Positions 10,434 through 26,000 of a stretch of DNA of 64,000 bases are shown piece by piece. The translations under genes and the position numbers were made by a program. The first letter of the stretch is position 1, and every line of letters starts with the position of its first letter. The notes beneath the pieces are model-generated. The model was not told where the DNA came from and did no database searches. It saw nothing but the letters and a program-made list of their open reading frames with translations. The stretch spans positions 15,425,002 through 15,489,001 of the forward strand of contig NC_019859.2 in NCBI RefSeq assembly GCF_002234675.1. Direction: 5' to 3'. The stretch is from Oryzias latipes (lineage: Eukaryota > Chordata > Actinopteri > Beloniformes > Adrianichthyidae).

Positions 10434-13433
10434 CCTACTGAGAAAGAGTTAACATACTTTCAAAAAGGCTAATATTACCAGCTTCCTTTTGCTCAACTGT
10501 TTAAATTGACTGCAAGTCTCACCGAGTTCATTTTCATCCATGAACAGCAGAGGGTGCCAGTGGCATGTAAGGACAGACGGATGAAAGGCCATAAGTATCT
10601 GAATTGCTAAAAGAGCGTTAGAATCATGTGAAACAGCAACATGAAATAAAATGGATTCATAATTATTTAAATATAAAATGTATTATTTCACTAATGCACA
10701 CTCTGACAGCTGTAAAGATGTAAATATTGAGCAGATGTTTTGACAAATCAATACAGTTGCTTGACTCAAAAAGCTCACGCTGTGCAAAATGACAGGCTGC
10801 CCTCTCAAAGCAGGAGAAATATCTGCTCCATCAGTGGGTCAAATGGGCTTTTCTCTGTCTGTTAACACTCAGAGTAACACAGTGGAATAACAGAGACGCC
10901 TGTGGGAGTGTGGCCAGTACCAATATATCACCTCAAGTGCCAGTTATGTTCATTAAAGGGATAAAATGTGAAATCTGCAGGCTAACAGCTTGAAAGTTGT
11001 TATCACATACAGCACACAACAATGAAAGTCCAGTGTGAGTGTTTCCTTTCTTCCCGAGCAGTCCAGCTGTCAAAATGAACAGTCTAAGGCAAGTACAACA
11101 AATTTCATCAGCAACTTGTATTTAAGTCACCTCACCCTAGCTTTTTATTTTTTCCCCATGAGCAAAGAAATGTTAATTTAGTCAATTATTAGAATTTGTA
11201 GTATGTTTTTCTCCTGTCTTTTGTTGTCAAGGTCATTAAGCCGTTCTTTGAATGGCTGCTTTCATTTTCACAAAAATAAAAAAGACTCATGCCTGAATCT
11301 ATTTGTCAAATTAAAATACCAAGAAAAATAACCAAACTAAAAAGCATTCAGCCTTGCACTTACGAGATAAAAAAAAAAAGAGCCGACAACACAGCGGAAG
11401 ATGAAAGTAAGTCAAAGCTGGGATCGTGAATGTCTTTTAGAAAAGATGTACAGAAAAACAATCTGCTGTGAGGGGAAACTGCCAGAACGCTGGCGTTTGA
11501 ACCAGTAAGAAGAATCACAGGAATGAGTTGGCCTTCATGGAAATCAGATTTGTGTTAACCCTGAGAATGAAACCACAGTGACTAGATGACACTTTTGTGT
11601 TGCACTTTCAACCCTGTGTGGCCTCTAATTGTTCTGAATTTCTGAATGAAAAGTCACGCTAAGGTCCGAACACGGAAACGCACTGATCCCCTGGAAATAA
11701 ATCAGTGCATCACAGCGACAATGACTATCCAGATCTCTGCATTCTTAGCTTGAGCCATGGATGTTGCCATAGTAACACGAGTATGTCTTATCAAGTACAG
11801 CCCTTGTGATTTTTCACTGCAACTTATTTAGGCTGTTCACTGTAGGTATGACAACAGGCTATTAGGAGTTGTTGCATTCATTTCCATGTTAATAGAGTTA
11901 ACAGCCATTGTGTGTTAGCTTAACCTTTGATCTTGCCTTGTCAAATTGTTGTCAGCTTATATTAAATTATGTTAGTAATGGGGACTTTTTATGTAAATCA
12001 TGTAAAATGCTTCAAATCTATAAATAGGCATAATTCAGCGAGAGCCAATATGCCGGTCTGTGTAATATCAAAACATTGTTGCTGCACTTTAGCGGTCAGA
12101 TTGTGAAAAGCCATTTACGATGCATGATATTCGAAAGTGCTGAGGTGGAATATTAATCCTATTCAACATTATCACAGTATGGCTCAGCGTGCATAAAGAA
12201 TATCACTTCAGTTTTGTTCATTAAACAGCTGAAATGTCCCATTTAGGCATTAAAAGTTCAACTTTCAGAGAATTTTCAGCCGAATGCTTTGTAAATAAGA
12301 GAGTGAGTGAAGACTGGAGGCACAGCATCAACAGACCGGAGACACACAGACCTTTAATCTCCGCAGCATCTTGCTTGCATATTACACGCACAAAGTGCAG
12401 ATTTTATTTGAACTTGGAAGTCACTTTGTAGCTGCAACTCGTTGCACACTTGCGCTTCCCCTTTCGTTGGAAATAATGAGACTGTTTGATGTGAGACCAG
12501 TATGAGCAGTAATGAGAGGAATAGACTGTTCAGGACACATGAAAGCCCCTCAGTCCATTTGGACCATGAGCGGTCATAATGGTTCGAGGCTGAGACACAG
12601 CGGAGGTGTGCTGACTCTATGAAGGGGTACTGGATTTAATGGCAGTGGCAACAGTTAAATCTGCCATTCGTTTAACAGCTTGGAAAAGGAGGAAATCTAT
12701 TTTGGAGATGTTAAACACTACTGACAACCATTGAAGGTGCCGAACAAAGCTGTAAACTGGGATAACTGTCACAGTTTGGAAGAGATCATGAAATAAATCT
12801 AGCAGAGAAGCCCTTTGAGGCTACTCTTCATCATTACTGATGGCAATCTGCATTTACCTCAACCAGTAAAATAATGTATTTTATCATATTTATTTATTAA
12901 AAATACTGGTTAGAAAAAAAAGTGGAATGTGAATTTTCAAGTTGTTTACTTTAAAAGCTCTACATCAAATGAATATTACCACAACTACTACTTGTCAGTT
13001 ACAGCAGTTAAATGTGTAAGATATGTAATATTTAAGATGAGACCACATTAGTGATTCCCATTCAAATTATAGGAACAATATATAGAAGAGTAGTAAACCT
13101 TAGCAGTAATTAGATTTAAGATGACCCCCAGTAAACCAGGTCACAACAAAAACCATATAGGTAAATTAGCTAAACAAAAACACAATGAGGAGGTGTATGG
13201 AAGGCCTTTTCAACATTCATTTCCTATTACAAGCATTAAACTATTGTTCTTCTTCCACTCAGGATACTTATTTCACCAGTGACCTCCTTAAAGTGTTCAA
13301 GGCAATGGGTAAAGGTTAAAATAAGTGGTTGTTTCCTAATTGGCTAACTATAACTTAATAACCAGTTAGATAAAAGTGGAATTTTATCAATGATATATTA
13401 AAAAAAGTGTTTGAGGACTTTCCATGTGTTACA
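8668..13433. other. Gene-free stretch, possibly regulatory in part
   Basis: No coding exon is supported. Much of it, especially about 9540-9700 and 10850-12500, is complex, low-repeat sequence with homeodomain-type AT motifs rather than transposon debris. That would suit conserved non-coding DNA, but conservation cannot be judged from one sequence. Confidence 0.35.
10399..10431. repeat. (AT)n microsatellite
   Basis: About sixteen uninterrupted AT units. Confidence 0.9.
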
Positions 13434-14052
13434 TTAAAGATCCACTCTGATCAAAAGTGTGTTATTGTTATTTTTAACATGATCTTTTGGCATTTAAGTA
13501 GTTATTATGTAGTTGTGTAGTATGTATATGTATATATTTTGCATTTCTGAGTTTTTCTTTATTCAAATCATTGTAAATCAGGAGCAGACGAAAAAAATAC
13601 AGCTAGAAAAAAAATATGGGAAAGACGTAGGACCTACAACGGCAAGCCACAAGCTCCCTGCTCTGCTCCACTCCGATGCGTCCGCTTGCAGACAGATAGG
13701 TCCGTGTACGTCTTTGATTTCCTCGTCTGAGCTGGCATCTGACTTAAAACGGTACAGCTGGAAAGCTCCAATATTGCTCATCATTTTATTGCACCAGTAA
13801 TGTAAGGTTGGGGTTGTGAGGGGCTGTAAGCTTGGGAGAGCTTCTAAACAGATGGATGACAGGAAGGGGAGGGGCATGCCAATGGTCTTGCCCACAACTT
13901 AGAGTGTAATTTCTAATGAACTCCTGCCGCTCTGTAGAAACTATGTTCAAAGAAATAGCAAAGGTTTTTCATTTTGACAGCTAAATCATAATTAAAAGAC
14001 CACTGGGAATGCTTTCGAAGTGGATCAAAAGCTGGTCGTAATGTGTCTTTAA
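13434..14052 (+). mobile_element. TTAA-flanked MITE, copy 1 (complete)
   Basis: The copy starts TTAAAGATCCACTCTGATC and ends GTGTCTTTAA, so both ends carry TTAA. The inner terminal repeats are imperfect. The body shares long blocks with the copies at 17838, 36349, 43536 and 62490, for example CACAAGCTCCCTGCT and CCGCTCTG. TTAA target duplications are typical of the piggyBac and Kolobok superfamilies. The minus strand keeps an open frame (13895 to 13578) whose middle resembles frames in other copies. Confidence 0.8.
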
Positions 14053-17000
14053 TAAAGCCTTTGATCACACCTGAGCTAACTGCTAAATTTATTGTCAAAT
14101 ACTCTTCACTTGGCTATAATGATCATTTGAGGAAGATTTTTTTCTCAATAATAAGATTTGTGTTTGTCTTGTTTTGATCTTGAGACTGATGAGTGTACAT
14201 ATTCTCCTTCTCTCATCTTAAAGCAGGAAGCAGTGCATTACCTCTCATAATATCCCTCTCTTCATCTTCTACAAGACGTCCCTGTCAGTAGTGCCAGAAG
14301 AGAAACAAACACAGCGAGTAAAAGAGTGGGAGGAAGGAGAAGCCGATGGTGAGTAAAAGATCAGCATCTCTTTGATTTCTAACTGAACCTGAGAAGAAGA
14401 GCCCCGGCTGAGAAGGGGTTAAAATTTCCCCCGACTGTTGTGCTGGAATTTCAGTAGTAAACCTCAGTGTCAGGAATGTAGACACCTCATCCTGCCACTT
14501 CCCTGTAAAAGCAAGGCCCGCCTCAGTGCTGGAGTGCTGCCGAGCCGCCGTGGACTCTGTCACTGTCTCCCTGAAGATGGCAGATCCTGACCAGTTAATG
14601 GGTAACAGACATTTGGACGCATCAATCTTGAGGAGTGACAAGGAGTATTAACTCACAAATATACAGACGGCGGGAGCCCGGTGCTGATGCTGTAAACATA
14701 GCTTGTTAACAGGAAGCAGACCCTATGCCGCAATAGCACTGAGTGACAGGATCACAGATGGCCAACAACAGCAGCCCTCACTCATTTCTTTCCCTTCGAC
14801 TCTTTTCTAGTTGAGACATTTGTGCAGCTGATTCTTCCGAGCAGGAATGGTAATTATTCACTCCATTAATCCTTTGCAGTAAAAGAAAGATGCTTTATTG
14901 CAGAAGGAGTTCTCTATGAAAAGGGAAATTCAGAGGATTGAAAAATATACAGTGATCATCACAGCAGTCATTCAACACAAAGTCTCAGTTTCTTCAGCTG
15001 TTCACTTCTCAGCCAAGTCAACGACAAATGGTGCTCCGAAAACTACTAAATCACATTTTGCAAATCACATGGTGATTGTGCACAACGGGAGAGCAGGTAA
15101 TTTGGGGACTGACAGCAAAGGGAAAGTGATTTGCAGATCTGACTCATCCATATAAAAGGCAGCATTTGAAGTGCTGAAAACCCCATGGAGAGTGATAAAA
15201 CATGCCTCTTTAGGTTTCCAGTGAGCCTCCCCAGGTTTGAGATCAGAGACGGCTGATGTCTGTTGCACAGGCGCGTCTTCCAGGCTCGGGAAACATAAAG
15301 CCCAATGTGACCTCAGTGTGGCTCCAAACACTCAAAACGAGGAAGAGCGTAACAGTCTGGCGTGCCCTCCCCACCTCCGCCACTTTCCTCCAGCCAGGGT
15401 GAAAGCAGCAGTCAATCAGCAGTAAAGCCACCTTGTTGGGGAGGTGGCAAAACTGTTGTTGTGCACTGCTGGAGTTGGGGGGAGATACAAAAGGGAAAAC
15501 AGTGCTCTAATATGAAGAAGCCCGGCTTTTCAACTACCCATAGGGATAGAAACATGTGGGGACTGTGAACCGAAAACGGTTATTACAGTCTTAATTGCTC
15601 GTCGCTTAATTGGGCAAATAGGTAAAAATAAAAAATCAAATGCTTGGTATTTCAGTAAGTGTTGATTCCATAAGTGTTTCCTATAACTATGATAATTAAT
15701 AGAGTTTTACCTGCAGGAAATGAAAGACAAATTACATAATTGATGGACTCAGTCCTTTTTTTGTTGTAAAAATACAACACAAGCAGCTACAGCTAAAAAA
15801 AAAAAAAAACAGCAAAGACCAAAAAAAAAAACAAAAAAAAAAAGCTATATGTCACTCCAGAGGGGAGGTTTTTCCAAAATCAATTAAAATGGAAACTCAT
15901 ATTTTATCTATAATGTAATTAAAAAGAAGAGCACAAAAAGCTCCCCCTTTGATAAAGAAAAGATCATCTGACCTAAACACAGCCTCTCATGCAGAGTTGA
16001 CCAACGAGCCCCTCTGTTCCCAGTGCCTTTTTACTAATGGCTCCAATCCACATCTATCAGAATTCAGCTTTTTATTAAAACAGCAGAAGAAAGCCAGGGA
16101 GCTGTGGCTGAAGTAGCTACATTTTGCATACATTTCATGGAGCCTCCAAAGAGCCACCTTGATTTCTCTGCTTAATTTAGATGCACAATACACACACAGT
16201 TTGCTGGTTCTGGGGCTGGTGTGCACATGCAAATCACCGTCTGCTTAACTTGACAGGAGCTGTATGAGCACGTTCGGTCCAGTTATTTCAACGCTGATAG
16301 TCTTTATATCCCAAACTACGCCCCCCATCCCTGTCAGTGGTTCCATCTTGGCAACAGCCGACATGTACACACAGACACACACACACACAAACAGTCGCCA
16401 ATTCACTTCACATAGGCTCTCAGCTGGCCTTCCTCATTCACTTCCCTCTAAAACACACACGCACAGTTTTCTGAAACTTCGACACGTTCCCTCTGCCTCT
16501 CTATGGGTGAACCATCATTATCTAGAAAGAGTGCCAGTGTTTGGCCACAGTGTGCCTTCTTCCCAGAGTTGAACCGAGCAGCCGATACATCGGCTGCCGG
16601 TGGTGACACGGCTGTCAGAGACATGCCTCATTACAGCTGCTGCAAATGTCAAAGCACTAAAGTAATCACTCACAGCTCTACAGGATGCATGGTCATATGC
16701 AGTAGTAATTTATTCAGTGGTAAGAGGGGTTAACAGTTGCAAGTAGGCTATATAAAATTGCTATAATATGAATAAGTATACACTTTACACGTATTTGTTT
16801 GAGACACTTTACTAGATGGCTGCATGTTAATGTGACAGCAAATTTACGGGTATTTGCAACAAGTAACAGCATGCAAGCTTGTCTCTGTCTTATACATATA
16901 CTCATATATTGCTTTGCTGCCAGCTGATTACATTTCATCCTGTTGTCATTGCATGCTGTGGTACAACGGACTGGACAGAAGTCCGTGTGCAAAAATCTTG

Positions 17001-17837
17001 CTAGTATTTAAAATTACTTATATACAGGTTTGTTTTTTCTCTTTTTTTTGTGTTTTACTCAAAAAGTGTTGATGTTGAAATTAAGTTTCAATCAAAAAAA
17101 AAAGGCCAATGATTTCTGGATGAACACCTGCTTGAGTGGAGTGCTCGATGTTCAACTCATCATCTTTTTGACGCTCGCAGACATTTTCACTCATGCTAAT
17201 AAACAGTCTTCCTTAGATTTATGTCATATCTCAATAGTTTTGCTTCTGATTGTACTATTATAAACATCAAAAATGGTTAGTTTCCTAAAATATTGAAAAT
17301 CTATGCTTTTTCTTTTAAAAACACCAATAATCCAGGTATGTTTACAGTTTTTAGATTTAGTCAAATGCCATGACATACACAATCATTGACATATATTGTT
17401 GTCTTGGTGAATCTACTAAGGCTATAAAGTAAAAGAAATTAGATCTTACAGTGAAGGAAATAACATTGTGCAGCTTCAAATCATCTTTGTTACAAACATT
17501 TAGTTTGTTATACAGTAAAAGGGAACAAAAAGGGAACTAATTGGTTGATTAAAAAATATATTTTAAATTTCTTCATTGCTTGACCAATATAGAACAGGCT
17601 CATTGATTTAGATAAACAAATAAATGTTCAAATATTGAGTCTTTAAAAGATCATTTCCAGCTGGTATCTAACATTGACCTCAGAAATAATACATATTATA
17701 TTTATTATTATATATAATATTTATTATAATTGTTGCGCTGGTGAAAGAAAAATAATTAAAATAATTAAAATAACTTGGAAGTACCAATGTTTTATATAGT
17801 AAACTCTTTGCTGTCCTTCCAAGCCCTGAGGGATCAC
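14053..17837. other. Intergenic, no gene seen
   Basis: Short open frames only. Two poly(A)-rich patches lie at 15796-15842. The stretch 14280-15500 is complex, non-repetitive sequence of unknown role. Confidence 0.4.
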
Positions 17838-18286
17838 TTAAAGACCAACTTTTTGGTGTTTTTAACATGCTCTTGTGGCATTTTTCTGATGATGGAGGAC
17901 ATATATAAAGAAAATTAAGCTCTGGGTATTTCTTTATTTAAATTGTGAATAAGAAGCAGACACAAAAGAGCCTTTTGATAAAGATCTAATTTGTCATGTA
18001 GAAGCTACAATCGGCAGACCACAAGCTCCCTGCTCCACTCCATTCTGATGCATCCTCTGATCCACTGGCAAAGAAATTGATTCATGTACATCTTTGTCGA
18101 CCACGCCAGCAGTCCCGCCCACAACTTAGAGGGGAATTTCTAATGAACGACTGCAGCTCTGCAGAAACTATATCCTAGAAGAGCACCACAGGTTTTTTTT
18201 AATTTTGGATAAAAACGGCATAACCATCAAAGACCACTGGGAACGCATTTGAAATAGATGAATAAATGATCATAGTGGAACTTTAA
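17838..18286 (+). mobile_element. TTAA-flanked MITE, copy 2 (complete)
   Basis: It begins TTAAAGACCAACTTTTTG and ends AGTGGAACTTTAA, with TTAA at both limits. It is shorter than copy 1 because a central part, including the region encoding the shared frame, is missing. Same orientation as copy 1. Confidence 0.8.
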
Positions 18287-19199
18287 TGAACTGAGCCAGG
18301 CTGTAAAAAATGTTGTTTTGAAACAAGATTCAATCTTGTCATTTCTTGTCTGCAAAGTTCAACATTTAAAAAAATGAAATAAAACAAGTCTGTGATAAAC
18401 CGGTCTGTGAAGTGTGGACTTGCGTGTGTGGTCTGATTCAACACATACTCTCTTGCAGTTGATGGTGGGTATGACAGAAACATGTCAGAACAAACACAGT
18501 TTTTCCAATGTCCAAACAAAAAGAGCAAGATGTCCAAACAAAAACAACAGAACTGACATGGAGGAAAGAAAAAAAAAAGATTCTGAATTCAGTTTTGCTT
18601 TACTTCAAATTGATGGGCGGATGCATCACTTACCTGAAGAGCAGCAGGCACCAAGATGCACTATGGGTAGAAGGTAATGTAGTGGCTTGCGTTGAGATGC
18701 TCAGGGCAATGTTGTGCTGGGCAACCCTCAGGCTAACTCTCCATGCAGATGTGACATGACACACAACATCCGTAACTGTCAAGATCATGCACTTCCTGAT
18801 CCTGAGCAACATTCCCCGATGGCTGAAGCCCCTACAGAAAGATGTGCTGTGCTTCAAAGCAAACAGATTCAGTAATGAAGCACAACAAAACGTTCATGAA
18901 TTCAGACTCATTTAGCATCAGTGTGATGTCTTGAACAAACAAATTTCAATGTTGTGTATTTACTAATATATGCAAAGTAAATGTTTTTGATGTCACAGTT
19001 GTATCAGATTCTGAAGCTTTCAGGACTTTAGGGGGCTGTAGAGAAGCAGGTTTTCTGATTAGAGGAGAATCCATGTCTAAACCTCAGGAGATGAGGTAAC
19101 TTAAAAGTCAATCATGATTGTGGCTCTATTGTAAAAAAAAAAATATCTTAATATAAAAGGACCCATTTTGGTTTGTTGATGGGATTTGCTGTTAACCCA
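18287..19199. other. Intergenic, nothing recognised
   Basis: Short overlapping open frames, no repeat or gene that I can name. Confidence 0.4.
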
Positions 19200-19510
19200 T
19201 TAAAGACCCACTGGGATGAAAATTTTGTTCTTCGTGATTTTAACCTGTCCTTGTGGGATTTTGCTGGTGATGGAGGACATATATAAAGAATATTAAGCTC
19301 AAAGGGGCATTTCTAAGTATTTCTTTATTCAAATTGTGATGAATCAAAAGCTGACGAAGAAGTGCTGTTTCCAAATAGTGAATTTGTGATGTAGAAAATA
19401 CACCACAAGCTTCCTTCTCCGCTCTATTCCATGGCATCCACTTGTTGTCACTTGTTGGCATCTGGCCCAAAACTTTCCAGCTGGATAGCTCCAATAGCTT
19501 ATTGTGTAAA
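19200..19510 (+). mobile_element. TTAA-flanked MITE, copy 3 (3' truncated)
   Basis: It starts TTAAAGACCCACTGGGATG and follows the family through ATTTCTTTATTCAAAT and AGCTGGATAGCTCCAATA before similarity is lost near 19510. A short TTTTTAAAAGACCACTGG segment near 19670 may be a displaced piece of the far end. Confidence 0.7.
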
Positions 19511-22459
19511 CGGTTAACGAGCTACAGTAGTCCAAAGACTGTAACCAATGGAGCTGAAGCTCTGGTGTTAAAGGGTTACACTACAACTAAAACAATTATG
19601 TCACTGACCAAGCCACGACCTCCTGTTCCCAAACTGGACACAAACCTGAAAGTACAAATGATGCAGTTTTTAAAAGACCACTGGAGGTTAGCTTCAAATA
19701 ACCACAACTTCCATGCGTCTCCCATGTTAAAGCTCTCATTTTGTCCAGCCCAATCACCCATTTTCGGCATGCTGTTGGAGTGGATGGAACCAACTCCAAT
19801 CAATGTGCCCTTTATTGAATGGTTTCAGACTCTTACAAATTATTAGTGCACAACCGTTCATGAGTTGTAAACAGAATTGTTGCATTTCTACAACACCATT
19901 TTCCAGCATCAACCCAGGAATATCTCAATAATTGAACTGCATTTCACTTGTTCATCTGTTTCCCCTGTAACCTCATCACTTTTGTCCTTGTCAGACACAG
20001 CATTCCCACTAAATTTGATGAAGTTCTTTTTATGCACAAGACGAAAGTGGCAGACAGGACTCCTTGACCAAAGAGTTGACTTGTAATTTATGAAGAAGGA
20101 AGGAGAAAGTTTTTGCCGAGCCTCGTGCTGATCAGCAATACAAATGAAGAATTTGGGAGCAAGAGCACAAAGTACAAAAAATTAGGTCCTTGAAATGTTT
20201 GCATAACGAGCACCTTCTTGCTGCAGTGGTTCTCTTCTTTTTAATCACCTGCCCTCTCCAGACCACCTACACCCTTGTTCATGATCAGATACAGGACCGA
20301 CGGGCTGCTGCATGATCCGAGGAATTAATCTGCTAAGCCTGATTGCCATTACCGCCATGCGATTATGCACCTTGATTACCGAGCCCACCCCAAGGACCAT
20401 GATGTGCCCGGGTGAACATTTCAAAGTTGCGCATAAAATTACGTGGTGATTACCCCACAATAGATCAATTCACATGCGAAGGAGACTGTGTGGCCATATA
20501 GACTGTCTCAAGTAGAACTGTGATTATTAATAGGCACTTGAGGTGACCTGCTATCTGAAGCTTGAACCATTAAGACTGCCTGTGATCATTCATATAAGCA
20601 AATAAATTCATTTTCATACCTTCTGAAAGTCATTATTGGATTATTGTCGTAGAGGAAGAATTGTTTAGAGTTCAAGGATGCATGAAAAAAAAATACTGAG
20701 CTCTTCACAGACAACTTGTCTCTCGCAGGCTGTGGACGTTTAACGACAGCGCAGTTGGAAATAGGCTTGCCACTGAGGATTGCGATATGCTTCACTTATT
20801 ACCCTGCATCATATAAAACCTGTGGAGGTCAGAATTTTTTTCCTCCACAGTTGACGGAAAGGAACAGGAGAAAAAAATGTATTATTAATGTGCTTAAATA
20901 GAAAAATAGAGTGTGTTAATACAGATTTAAGACATTTTCCTTTCCACTCTGATGTCAAATTTGTGTTTATTTTGTTCTTAAATTTAAATTAGTCATCAAA
21001 AACCATCCACATTTTGAATTGATAAGATATGAAGGTGAAGTGACGTAGTTTATGGTTTTCTCTATAGACCATACAGACAGACTCACTTGGATAAATAACC
21101 AAATGCCAGAGCATTGATGTTAACATATTTGCATTTGTAATGGCCTAGGAAGGATTTAATGGACTTGCTATGCCACCATTCACAGTGATCAACGTTCTTA
21201 GAAAGCATAGTTCTTGGTACCCGCCCTGCACAATCACTTAATGGCTTTGGCTGTTTTGCATATCCACAGGAGAAACAAAAACCATAAATGTCAGTCAGGG
21301 AAGAAGAAAAAAAACAACAAACTATTGCACATCTTTTGCCTTTATTATAGCTTCAGTTAAAAGGTTTTGCCGTATGGTAAACATCTTCAATAAAGACCGG
21401 TGAAAAATGTACCGCTGTTGCAGAAACATCAAGGACCATTTTACAGTATGCAAATGTGAATTTGAGATTGCAGATCCACAATTGCAGAAATTCCATCAGT
21501 AGCCAGAGTTCAATACCTCTTCAGTCTTCAAGTATGTGGATAATGGTCACTGTGACTGAACATCGCTGCAATTCAGTCTCATCCATTCCTCACTGGACAC
21601 CATTTGGCACTAAAACACCCAAAAATAAAAAAAACAGATAGAGAAGGGAATGTGTGCCGATGCCGATTTGGGTCTGCATTACTGTATGAGATGATGAGTG
21701 ATAGACAGGAGAAGATGGGTACATACTATTCACAGTGTTCCATGTGGCAGCTTGCATTTTCACGCTGGTACAGTATGTTTGTCAGCTACAGGCAACGCAG
21801 GCACTTACGCACTGACGTGGGCAAGCATAGTAGTGTTCTGCCAGGCGACTGCGTCACGGGCACATGCATGTCCTGCATACTGCCGTGGAGACCCTCTAGT
21901 AAAGCCTTCCAAAGACAGATTGAAAGATCTTGACGCCCAACTATGAAGCAGGCAGCCGCACAGAGGCCGATTTTGAGTTCATTCTTGGTGTTAACAGTCT
22001 CCGCTGAAGTAGCATAAAGATATAATACATTTTCAAATTAACTATTCATTATTTTCAAAATGTTCTTTTGTTTGATTAAATCACCTACATCCCCATATCT
22101 AGAAAATTTGGAGTAAAAAAAGAGGTACACACAAGTGAAGGAAGAAGAGATTGCTTCACTGACATGACAAGAAATTGGCCCTTTTAACAAGATCACCATG
22201 GCACTCAGGGTGTCTACCTCTACATGTGTGCCTTGAGCAAAATGTCCAAAAGGAAACCCTTTAATGTGCCTGAGCCTGATGAGTCACAGGGAGAACAATG
22301 CCGTTAGGGCTGCTGCCAGCTTCTACAGGTGGCCTGTTATGAGATGTATTTTGGGAAGTGACACAACCAACTTAGTGTTTTTAAGATTCCAGCACTCAGA
22401 AACAGACTGAGTAGAAATAAAGGACACTTTTAAACATCGTAAACCAGACAGAAAACACA
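19511..22459. other. Intergenic, candidate regulatory sequence downstream of egr4
   Basis: No coding exon is supported. About 20230-20560 is complex and non-repetitive, with several GATTA/TAATC homeodomain-type motifs and no transposon signature. It could be a conserved enhancer, but this is inference from sequence texture only. Confidence 0.35.
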
Positions 22460-22474
22460 CCGATTTCAGAAAAT

Positions 22475-22485
22475 GTTTATTTTAT
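22475..22485 (-). terminator. egr4: egr4 poly(A) signals
   Basis: Two overlapping minus-strand AATAAA hexamers lie about 1.38 kb downstream of the egr4 stop codon. The intervening sequence is AT-rich with several ATTTA pentamers on the transcript strand, as expected for an unstable immediate-early mRNA. No other minus-strand gene is seen nearby to claim this signal. Confidence 0.5.
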
Positions 22486-23864
22486 TCATAAAGTTTTCAT
22501 AAAAATACCAACATCAATAATAATTTAAAGTACTGTAGAAAGTGTCTATGTACAAAATCTTGAATTGAACAGTTAATATAACTTAAGGCGCATCAAATAA
22601 CGTCTTTTTCTTTTCTTTTCTTTTTTTGCAATGGCCTGTTGGTAAAAATTTCACCAACATTAATATATTTTTACTTGTTTTTTTACTAAAGTAAAACATT
22701 TTGTGTACAATATTCCCATCAAAAAGACATTACGAGGTCAAACCCTTTCCTTTTCCGACATAAAGTCCACAAAAACTCGCAGCAATGTGTGCTACCTGAT
22801 TACTTAAAAGCAATGTTTGTGTGATTTGCAAGCCTTTTCCAGCAAATAGAAGTCTGTACATTCAGTTGAAAAGCTGTACCACAACTGGAGTGTGTTCCCT
22901 TTAAAATCAGTAATTCAACAATTAAAAAAAAACTCTCATCACACCAAAAATGGGAGGACGTGCAAAGAAAATGTCTCGAAATATCAAAGTTTCACATTTA
23001 AAATATTGTTACGAAACAGTAGCCCTCCATAAAAACCAAAAGACCTCATTCATGATTGATTTCACATTTCACTTTAAGAAAAGGACACTAGGAATATACC
23101 AGTTTCAAAATATACAGTCTCCTAAAAAAATACAAAGCAGTACAGTGATACAAATCTATTTATTTTTCCATTTATGATAAATCTTTCACAACTGTAATAA
23201 TCCAAACGATTGGAACACAACACAAAGACTAATGACAGGAAACACTGACGGCCAAAAGAAGGAGAGGAAAAAACAAACGTTTTGTTGTTCAAAGGTGGAC
23301 AGCTTTATGGTCAAACACCTTTACTGTGAAGCAAAGGAGTAAGCTTAACAGAAGGTTATATTCCAGTCAAATAATAATAATAATTTAAAAAACTAACATA
23401 AACATGCATCTTAAGAAATATAGTCTAAACCCATTGCTCTAAGAATGCTAAATGCAGAAAATAAGAATCCTAAATGGAGTTAATAATAACATGGTTCTGT
23501 AAGTGCAATCCATCCATGTTCAAAGGCGGATGGATGGAGGAGCTGTCCAGCTGAAGAGGTGCTGAAACTGCAGTCATGCAATGCAGAGCTAAGGTTTGGC
23601 TCCACTGAAAAGCAACAAGTCTCTGTGTAGCGGTTCCCCCACTTTGACAACTTGTGCGCGGCTGCGGCAAGAAAGGCAGGAACTGTGCTCCTTTCTCCTC
23701 TCTGCTCCTATAAAAACTCTACACATCGTGAGTTGTATTTCCAGACAAAAGCTGCTCAGAGGTTGACTGGTGGTCACCTGGCTTGTCTTCCAAGACGGAC
23801 AGACCCAGAAGGCCCATAAATGTGCGTGTGTGTGTGCGTGCGTAAATGGACACAGCTCCCGTTC

Positions 23865-25579
<1,715 letters not shown>

Positions 25580-25800
25580 AATGATGCACTTAGAAGTCCG
25601 TGCGTCCCAGGGAAAAAGGTAAAAGGGAAATATCAAACAGCACCGGTTTTCTTTATCACCCCTCTCTGCTGATGGCTTTTAATAAATGATCCAGATGATC
25701 CGAAATGACTTTTTTGTTTGTGTTTGTTTAAAAAAATAAAAAATAAGGATAATCCTTTTCGTCCCTGCTCCTCGGTTGGTATTTGCTTGCTGTGGATTTC
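25580..25800 (-). other. egr4: egr4 5' untranslated region (approximate)
   Basis: The region runs from about 30 bases downstream of the TATA box to the ATG at 25579, giving a leader of roughly 220 nt. The transcription start is inferred from TATA spacing and not seen directly. Confidence 0.5.
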
Positions 25801-25825
25801 ACAGCAGCGACTTCCCCTTTCTCTC

Positions 25826-25833
25826 CTTATATA
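25826..25833 (-). promoter_or_regulatory. egr4: egr4 TATA box
   Basis: The minus strand reads TATATAAG at this point, about 250 bp upstream of the ATG. It lies between the CArG box and the coding exon, which is the expected order for an immediate-early promoter. Confidence 0.7.
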
Positions 25834-25913
25834 CACTTTGGCAGCTCCCTCAGCCCTCCTCCCCATTCATCAGCTCCAGTGAGAGGATTCCCCGCTGCGT
25901 GTAAACTTCATGC

Positions 25914-25923
25914 CCATATATGG
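25914..25923. promoter_or_regulatory. egr4: Serum response element (perfect CArG box)
   Basis: CCATATATGG matches the SRF-binding consensus CC(A/T)6GG exactly. It is about 80 bp upstream of the TATA box. An ETS-like GGAT core lies a few bases away (near 25929), an arrangement used by SRF/ternary-complex-factor pairs. CRE half-sites TGACG at 25934 and TGACGT at 25995 add to an activity-regulated promoter. Confidence 0.75.
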
Positions 25924-26000
25924 ACAGAGGATGTGACGGAGTCCCGTCCTCTCCAAAAATCCTTCCCCTCCTCCCAGACTGGAGAGATGGAGACTGACGT

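Noticed and set aside
14285..14641. 118-codon minus-strand frame
   Set aside because: No recognisable domain or neighbouring exons; the hydrophobic end alone is not enough.
17690..17760. AT-rich partly palindromic stretch as a replication or attachment site
   Set aside because: Simple A/T composition explains it and no element ends are associated.
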